Source of the DNA: UBA1783 sp964449115
Lineage (GTDB): Bacteria > Bacillota_I > Bacilli_A > Erysipelotrichales > Erysipelotrichaceae
Direction of reading: 5' to 3'
Assembly (NCBI GenBank): GCA_964449115.1
Contig: CAYUXW010000048.1
Span: 1 to 7,834, forward strand
Length of the DNA: 7,834 bases
Each line of letters begins with the position of its first letter. Position 1 is the stretch's first letter. The translations under genes and the position numbers were made by a program. This document shows positions 3,976-7,834 of the stretch, piece after piece. Below the pieces are notes generated by a model. The model saw only the letters and a list, made by a program, of their open reading frames with translations. It was not told where the DNA came from and ran no database searches.

Positions 3976-6975
3976 CTAATCCTTGAAATAATCTATTAGT
4001 ATTTCTTTCATATAATTATATCTTCTAGCATAGCTATTATCTATTCTAATTAAATCAAAACCATATTTACGACAGATTTCATTTTTCTTCTGATCTCTTT
4101 CCTTAACCAATTTATCATTGTAATGTTCCTTTCCATCAAGTTCAATAGCAAAAATTGGCATTTCCTGGTTGTTGAAATCTTTTTGATATACCACAAAATC
4201 AAATCTTCCAGTATAGAATAAATCATTATAATTGTTGCCATCATTAAAGACATGGTTTATTGGAACCTCTTTATATACTGTACATTTTTTGCCATTTCTT
4301 AACACATTTGATAAAGCATGATTTAAGTTTACCAAAAGTGCTTCTTCCATTTCTGTACTATATGGCTTTATACCCAAAGCTCTAGATTTATTTTCTAAAG
4401 CGGTAACTTCATATTGCCCTTGACTTTTAACATATTGGACTAATTCATATAGGTCATCCTGGCTATGCTTATCCAGTTGATGCAATCTATCTATATGCTT
4501 TTGACTGCCAAAAATAACCAATTTATTTTTGGCCCTGGAAGTAGCAACGTTTATTAACTCGCGATTATTCTTCAGCCAATCGTAAGTTTTTGCAATTGTT
4601 TTATCTGTCAAACAAAGAGAAAATAAAATCTCATTTTTCTCATCCCCTTGAAAAGCGTGAACAGTTCCACAGGTTACATTTGATATTTGATAGTCCCTTA
4701 ATTTTTGAGAGATTAATTGTTTCTGTTTGACAAACGGTGTTATTACTCCTATCTGTTTATCCTTATTTTCTAATATATATTCTATAATTGCTTTTGCTTC
4801 TTCTGGAGCTGTATTTCTTGTAGAAGTTTCATTTTCCTTAATCTCTTTAAATATCAGAGGATTGATACTTTCTGTTTTTGAGTCAATAACTAATTTTGAA
4901 TTATAATATTTGACATTATTAAAATCTATTATTTTCTTATGGCATCTATAATGATGAGATAGTAATATTTCAGAAGAAACCGCATCTACTGATAAATAGG
5001 TTTTATAAATAGAGTTTTTAATATAATCATACTCATCAGTTATATAATACTTTTTCCTTAAATTGATGTTGTCTTTTTCATCTAGTAAAATAACTGGATT
5101 TAACTGCTGCGGATCACCTACCAGCATTAAATTTCTACCACGAATTATCGGTACTAATGAAACAGCCATATTACATTGACTGGCTTCATCGATAACAACC
5201 ATATCGAAATACACATCAGGATTGCCAAGTTTATATGCAGATATGCAGGTAGTTGTAACAATAGGGAAAACCTTGATAAATTTTCTTAAATTATCTCCAT
5301 TAGAAAGATAGCGATTGAAATTTCTCACTCTAACTTCCTCTTCTTCAATAAATACTATATCAATTAAATCTCTAAACCTAGGTTCTAATAAAGCTTTTAA
5401 ACACTTAATTGAAGCATAATAAAGATATCCCTTAAATATTTTATCATCAACTACATAACTTAAGGCTTCTTCATTGGTAATTTTTCCTATCTCCTTTAAA
5501 CGACTATTAATTTTTTCTAATTGAACACCTTGAAGTTGAATCTGATAGTTTAAATTATCGTTTGTCTCCAACATCTTTTCTGTGGTTTCTTTTCGCTCTT
5601 TCAATTCTATTATCTCATCATACTTTTTCATCAAATCACTCAATTTTTTAGCATCAATAAAAGTGTCTGATTCAAGTTTTTTAAGCATATTTTCATCTAT
5701 TGTAATTTCCTTAATCTGCAGATACAACTGTTTTATATAATTGGTAGCTTCTAAAACTTTTTCATTATTTCCCAATCTTATAATTGGAAAAGAGATGACA
5801 TCATCTTCATAAAACATTGAAGACAGTTTTTCAACAACTGAATCTATTGGATGATTGTTATATGAAGAAAACAGTAAAGTTCTTTTGTTGTAAAAAGCTG
5901 TTAATATGGTATTTATTATTGTATTTGTTTTACCTGTACCTGGTGGACCCTGTACATATGTTAATGGATATTTCATCGCATTATAAATTGCTAATAACTG
6001 GTCAAGGTTAATTTGACGGTTAATTAGAGCAATGGGATAATCTTTTCTTCTAACTGGCAATTTCAAAAACTCACCAAAAAAAGCAGCAATAGGTTTTTCA
6101 ACTTTATTCTCTTTATATTTATCAATAATAAAGCCATACTGTTCAGTTAAATCCACCAGCATTTCTCTTCCAATGGCTATAATATAAGGCATATCATCGA
6201 TTGCTTCATTATTGGCAAGATTGTCTGCAATACAATCTTCTATTGTTTTTAAGTTATCAGAAAAGTTATCTAATAAATACATCTGATCATCATCTAAAAA
6301 TCTATTTATGCTATATTTTGTACCTTCAATAGTAAACTCTTTACAGACAGTTATATCATTATCTGCTTGCATTTTTTTATTTTTCACGTCCAAGAATAAT
6401 TTGCGATAAGCTAAAACATATAATCCTTCTTTAGTATAAACACTTAAAATATTTAAACACAGCTGTTTATATTTTAAATTTGAACTCTTCGCTTCATTTT
6501 GAAAAGATTTTATTATATCTAAAAATTGGTACTCATCCAACGCAAAATCTCCACTTTTTATTTTTTCATCATCAATTTTACTAATAAGTGCATATTCACA
6601 TTCAAATGGACTATTATCTAATCGTTGGCAATCGGCAAGATAATTTAATATCTTTATATTATAGACATTATCAAAAATTCTATGATATTTATTTGGATTA
6701 TTTTCAATGTCTTCCTTCAGTTCTTTAGAAGTCCTATAATAGGACCCTTCTATAATTGCTGCAAACAATATATTTTTAAAATCAATCTTTAATTCTGCCA
6801 ACATTCCATTGCCAATATGTAAACCGTCCACAACTAAAGTTATTGATTTTCCCATCAATATCTTTTTAATGGCAATCCAATACCTGGTAAGTTCTTTAGA
6901 AACATTTCGGTATTCGATACTTACCCATTTGCCTTCAAAAATTCCTTTAAATAACACCTTGTTAATATTATTCAT
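3976..6975 (-). CDS. UPF1/DNA2-like superfamily 1 helicase with C-terminal DUF2726-type nuclease domain
   Basis: A 999-residue, probably cytosolic nucleic-acid motor fused to a putative nuclease. Residues 1-320 match no domain I recognise. The SF1 core follows: a Q-motif region NRQINLDQ (319-326), Walker A GPPGTGKT (343-350), motif II DMVVIDEASQ (591-600), motif III LMLVGDPQQLNPV (616-628), motif IV-like SHHYRCHKKI (673-682), motif V GTVHAFQGDE (770-779) and motif VI NVATSRAKNKL (809-819). This is the AAA_11/AAA_12 (UPF1-like) pattern. Residues about 425-500, between motifs Ia and II, look coiled-coil. Residues about 875-995 carry RFDFVVY (D926), IFAIELDGKEH (E945, D947, H951), KERDQKK and a final GFDLIRI, the pattern of DUF2726/DUF559-like members of the PD-(D/E)XK/Vsr-like nucleases. 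All motor and nuclease motifs are present. A role in phage defence or DNA repair is inferred from the architecture; no partner gene adjoins it. Confidence 0.9.
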   Translation of the reverse strand: MNNINKVLFKGIFEGKWVSIEYRNVSKELTRYWIAIKKILMGKSITLVVDGLHIGNGMLAELKIDFKNILFAAIIEGSYYRTSKELKEDIENNPNKYHRIFDNVYNIKILNYLADCQRLDNSPFECEYALISKIDDEKIKSGDFALDEYQFLDIIKSFQNEAKSSNLKYKQLCLNILSVYTKEGLYVLAYRKLFLDVKNKKMQADNDITVCKEFTIEGTKYSINRFLDDDQMYLLDNFSDNLKTIEDCIADNLANNEAIDDMPYIIAIGREMLVDLTEQYGFIIDKYKENKVEKPIAAFFGEFLKLPVRRKDYPIALINRQINLDQLLAIYNAMKYPLTYVQGPPGTGKTNTIINTILTAFYNKRTLLFSSYNNHPIDSVVEKLSSMFYEDDVISFPIIRLGNNEKVLEATNYIKQLYLQIKEITIDENMLKKLESDTFIDAKKLSDLMKKYDEIIELKERKETTEKMLETNDNLNYQIQLQGVQLEKINSRLKEIGKITNEEALSYVVDDKIFKGYLYYASIKCLKALLEPRFRDLIDIVFIEEEEVRVRNFNRYLSNGDNLRKFIKVFPIVTTTCISAYKLGNPDVYFDMVVIDEASQCNMAVSLVPIIRGRNLMLVGDPQQLNPVILLDEKDNINLRKKYYITDEYDYIKNSIYKTYLSVDAVSSEILLSHHYRCHKKIIDFNNVKYYNSKLVIDSKTESINPLIFKEIKENETSTRNTAPEEAKAIIEYILENKDKQIGVITPFVKQKQLISQKLRDYQISNVTCGTVHAFQGDEKNEILFSLCLTDKTIAKTYDWLKNNRELINVATSRAKNKLVIFGSQKHIDRLHQLDKHSQDDLYELVQYVKSQGQYEVTALENKSRALGIKPYSTEMEEALLVNLNHALSNVLRNGKKCTVYKEVPINHVFNDGNNYNDLFYTGRFDFVVYQKDFNNQEMPIFAIELDGKEHYNDKLVKERDQKKNEICRKYGFDLIRIDNSYARRYNYMKEILIDYFKD

Positions 6976-7001
6976 ATTTAAAATTCTCTATAATTTATAG
7001 T

Positions 7002-7010
7002 ATCATACCA
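7002..7010 (-). promoter_or_regulatory. Extended -10 promoter of the helicase-nuclease gene
   Basis: The minus strand reads TGGTATGAT, an extended -10 element (TGn plus TATGAT, five of six). No recognisable -35 lies 16-18 bases upstream, which is common for extended -10 promoters. The RNA would start near 6995, giving only about 20 untranslated bases, with a weak AGAG Shine-Dalgarno. Low translation is therefore likely. Confidence 0.55.
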
Positions 7011-7030
7011 TTTTTAAAATATCTATTAAT

Positions 7031-7059
7031 TTGAAAAAAACAAAATTAGTTTATATAAT
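7031..7059 (+). promoter_or_regulatory. Sigma-A promoter of the hemolysin III-family gene
   Basis: TTGAAA (7031-7036, five of six) and a perfect TATAAT (7054-7059) with a 17-base spacer. The usual start, about 7 bases past the -10, falls on the A of the ATG at 7066, implying a leaderless transcript. It lies back to back with the divergent helicase promoter, the two -10 elements being about 44 bases apart. Confidence 0.8.
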
Positions 7060-7065
7060 TAAATT

Positions 7066-7740
7066 ATGATAAGGAAGAAACTTCAACATAGAACACTGCC
7101 AGATTATAACTTAGCTGAAGAGCTGATAAATTCCATTTCCCATGGACTTGGAGTAGTCTTTGGCATTATTGTTATGGTTCTATTAATTATCAAATCAGTA
7201 CAGAACAATAGTCATGCTCAGCTGATAACTGGAATCATCTATTCTTTTTCTTTGATTTCCCTATATGTCAGTTCTACTCTTTATCATGCAATAACTAACG
7301 AATTTGTAAAAAAGATTATGCAAATAATTGACCATTGTATGATTTACATATTAATAGGTGGAAGCTATACTCCCATTCTGGTTTTTAGCATTTCTAAAAT
7401 CAGCCCCGTTAAATCAACTATCCTTTTGATTTTTATTTGGATTATTATTGCTGTTTCAATTGTTCTTAATTCAATCGATTTACATAAATATCGAGTTTTT
7501 GCTCATATTTCATATCTAGCTTTAGGATGGATTGTTGTAACTATTTTAAAAGATACCTATCTAGCTTTAACTCATGATGGTTTCATGATTTTGCTATATG
7601 GTGGCATTGCCTACACTGTTGGTGCTATCCTTTATGGAATAGGGGCAAAGAAAAGATATTTTCATTCAGTCTTTCATTTTTTTGTTCTAGCAGGCTCTAT
7701 CCTGCAATTCATCAGCATATACCTATATGTCTTTATTTAA
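7066..7740 (+). CDS. Hemolysin III / PAQR-family integral membrane protein (TrhA-like)
   Basis: A 224-residue protein with about seven hydrophobic membrane segments (roughly 27-45, 53-73, 84-107, 117-135, 143-162, 172-191 and 200-222) and a short basic N-terminus. Family motifs are present: EELINSISHGLG (18-29), SSTLYH (69-74), DHCMIYILIGGSYTP (89-103), and the last-helix HSVFH (200-204). H74, H200 and H204, with S70 and D89 nearby, correspond to the metal-binding set of PAQR receptors. Members are annotated as hemolysin III, but some bacterial ones act in membrane-energetics or fatty-acid homeostasis rather than as toxins, so haemolysis should not be assumed. No Shine-Dalgarno precedes the ATG; the promoter position suggests leaderless translation. 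It ends in TAA without a strong terminator and is transcribed away from the other genes. Confidence 0.92.
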   Translation: MIRKKLQHRTLPDYNLAEELINSISHGLGVVFGIIVMVLLIIKSVQNNSHAQLITGIIYSFSLISLYVSSTLYHAITNEFVKKIMQIIDHCMIYILIGGSYTPILVFSISKISPVKSTILLIFIWIIIAVSIVLNSIDLHKYRVFAHISYLALGWIVVTILKDTYLALTHDGFMILLYGGIAYTVGAILYGIGAKKRYFHSVFHFFVLAGSILQFISIYLYVFI

Positions 7741-7795
7741 AAATTATTTAATGACATAAAATAAAAAAAGTAGTAAATCTTGGGTAATCGAAATC
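7741..7795. other. AT-rich spacer after the membrane protein gene
   Basis: About 55 bases of A/T-rich sequence including an A-run at 7763-7769. A weak A/T-only pairing between the end of the gene and this stretch could be drawn, but no convincing terminator hairpin or gene is visible. Confidence 0.5.
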
Positions 7796-7832
7796 TTTTA
7801 GGGTCTAGACTTTTAGGGTCAGTTTTAGGGTC
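7796..7832. repeat. Three direct copies of TTTTAGGGTC at the window edge
   Basis: Exact copies of the 10-mer TTTTAGGGTC occur at 7796-7805, 7811-7820 and 7823-7832, separated by 5 and 2 bases. The array continues to, or is cut by, the right edge. The G-rich word stands out from the surrounding AT-rich DNA. It could be the end of a repeat cluster, a mobile-element end or a low-complexity 3' part of a convergent gene; the window does not decide. Confidence 0.7.
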
Positions 7833-7834
7833 TT

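Noticed and set aside
5817..6011. 64-codon plus-strand frame within the helicase
   Set aside because: Antisense to the Walker A region of the helicase; the composition is that of a reverse complement of coding sequence.
7066..7740. A true pore-forming haemolysin/toxin
   Set aside because: The family name is historical; the motifs are those of PAQR-type membrane proteins with putative metal ligands, and there is no secretion signal.
7720..7770. Terminator after the hemolysin III-family gene
   Set aside because: Only A/T pairings with a long loop can be drawn, and no U-run follows a stable stem on the plus strand.
7796..7832. CRISPR array or telomere-like repeat
   Set aside because: The unit is only 10 bases with 2- and 5-base gaps, without the long spacers of a CRISPR; the TTTAGGG resemblance to telomere repeats is coincidental in a bacterial chromosome.

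Overview
The window comes from a strongly AT-rich, low-GC Gram-positive (Firmicutes/Bacillota) chromosome. The evidence is consistent: a tRNA-Leu-sensing T-box leader before leuS, an L20-type leader attenuator before an infC-rpmI-(rplT) operon, near-consensus sigma-A promoters with 17-base spacers, AGGAGG-type ribosome binding sites, and IF-3, L35 and LeuRS proteins resembling Bacillus/Clostridium/Erysipelotrichia relatives. I cannot assign genus; an Erysipelotrichia-like or related lineage is a guess. Tryptophan is encoded by TGG and the genes end at ordinary stops, so the standard bacterial code applies.

Layout, left to right. Everything up to about 7010 is on the minus strand, so transcription runs right to left. 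Positions 1-930 hold the translation operon infC-rpmI, entering rplT beyond the left edge (only its Shine-Dalgarno is visible), with its own promoter, structured leader and terminator hairpin. Positions 934-1230 encode a small protein of unknown function. Positions 1324-3726 encode leucyl-tRNA synthetase, preceded (3747-3974) by a complete T-box leader with a CUC leucine specifier and a promoter that starts directly after the upstream gene's stop codon. Positions 3976-6975 encode a 999-residue UPF1/DNA2-like superfamily 1 helicase with a C-terminal DUF2726-type nuclease domain. It is the accessory-looking gene of the window and a candidate one-gene defence or DNA-processing factor. A compact 90-base divergent promoter region (6976-7065) separates it from a plus-strand hemolysin III/PAQR-family membrane protein (7066-7740), whose mRNA appears to be leaderless. 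The last 40 bases hold three copies of TTTTAGGGTC, cut by the window edge.

How the parts work together. The left half is core translation machinery under two RNA-based feedback controls: r-protein L20 level sets infC-rpmI-rplT expression, and uncharged tRNA-Leu sets leuS expression. infC also appears to use a non-standard AUU start, which would allow IF-3 to control its own translation. The helicase-nuclease sits between these housekeeping units without obvious partner genes. The best candidate for something not yet described is this helicase-nuclease, especially its roughly 320-residue N-terminal region with no recognised domain. The rest is recognisable biology with some unusual details.
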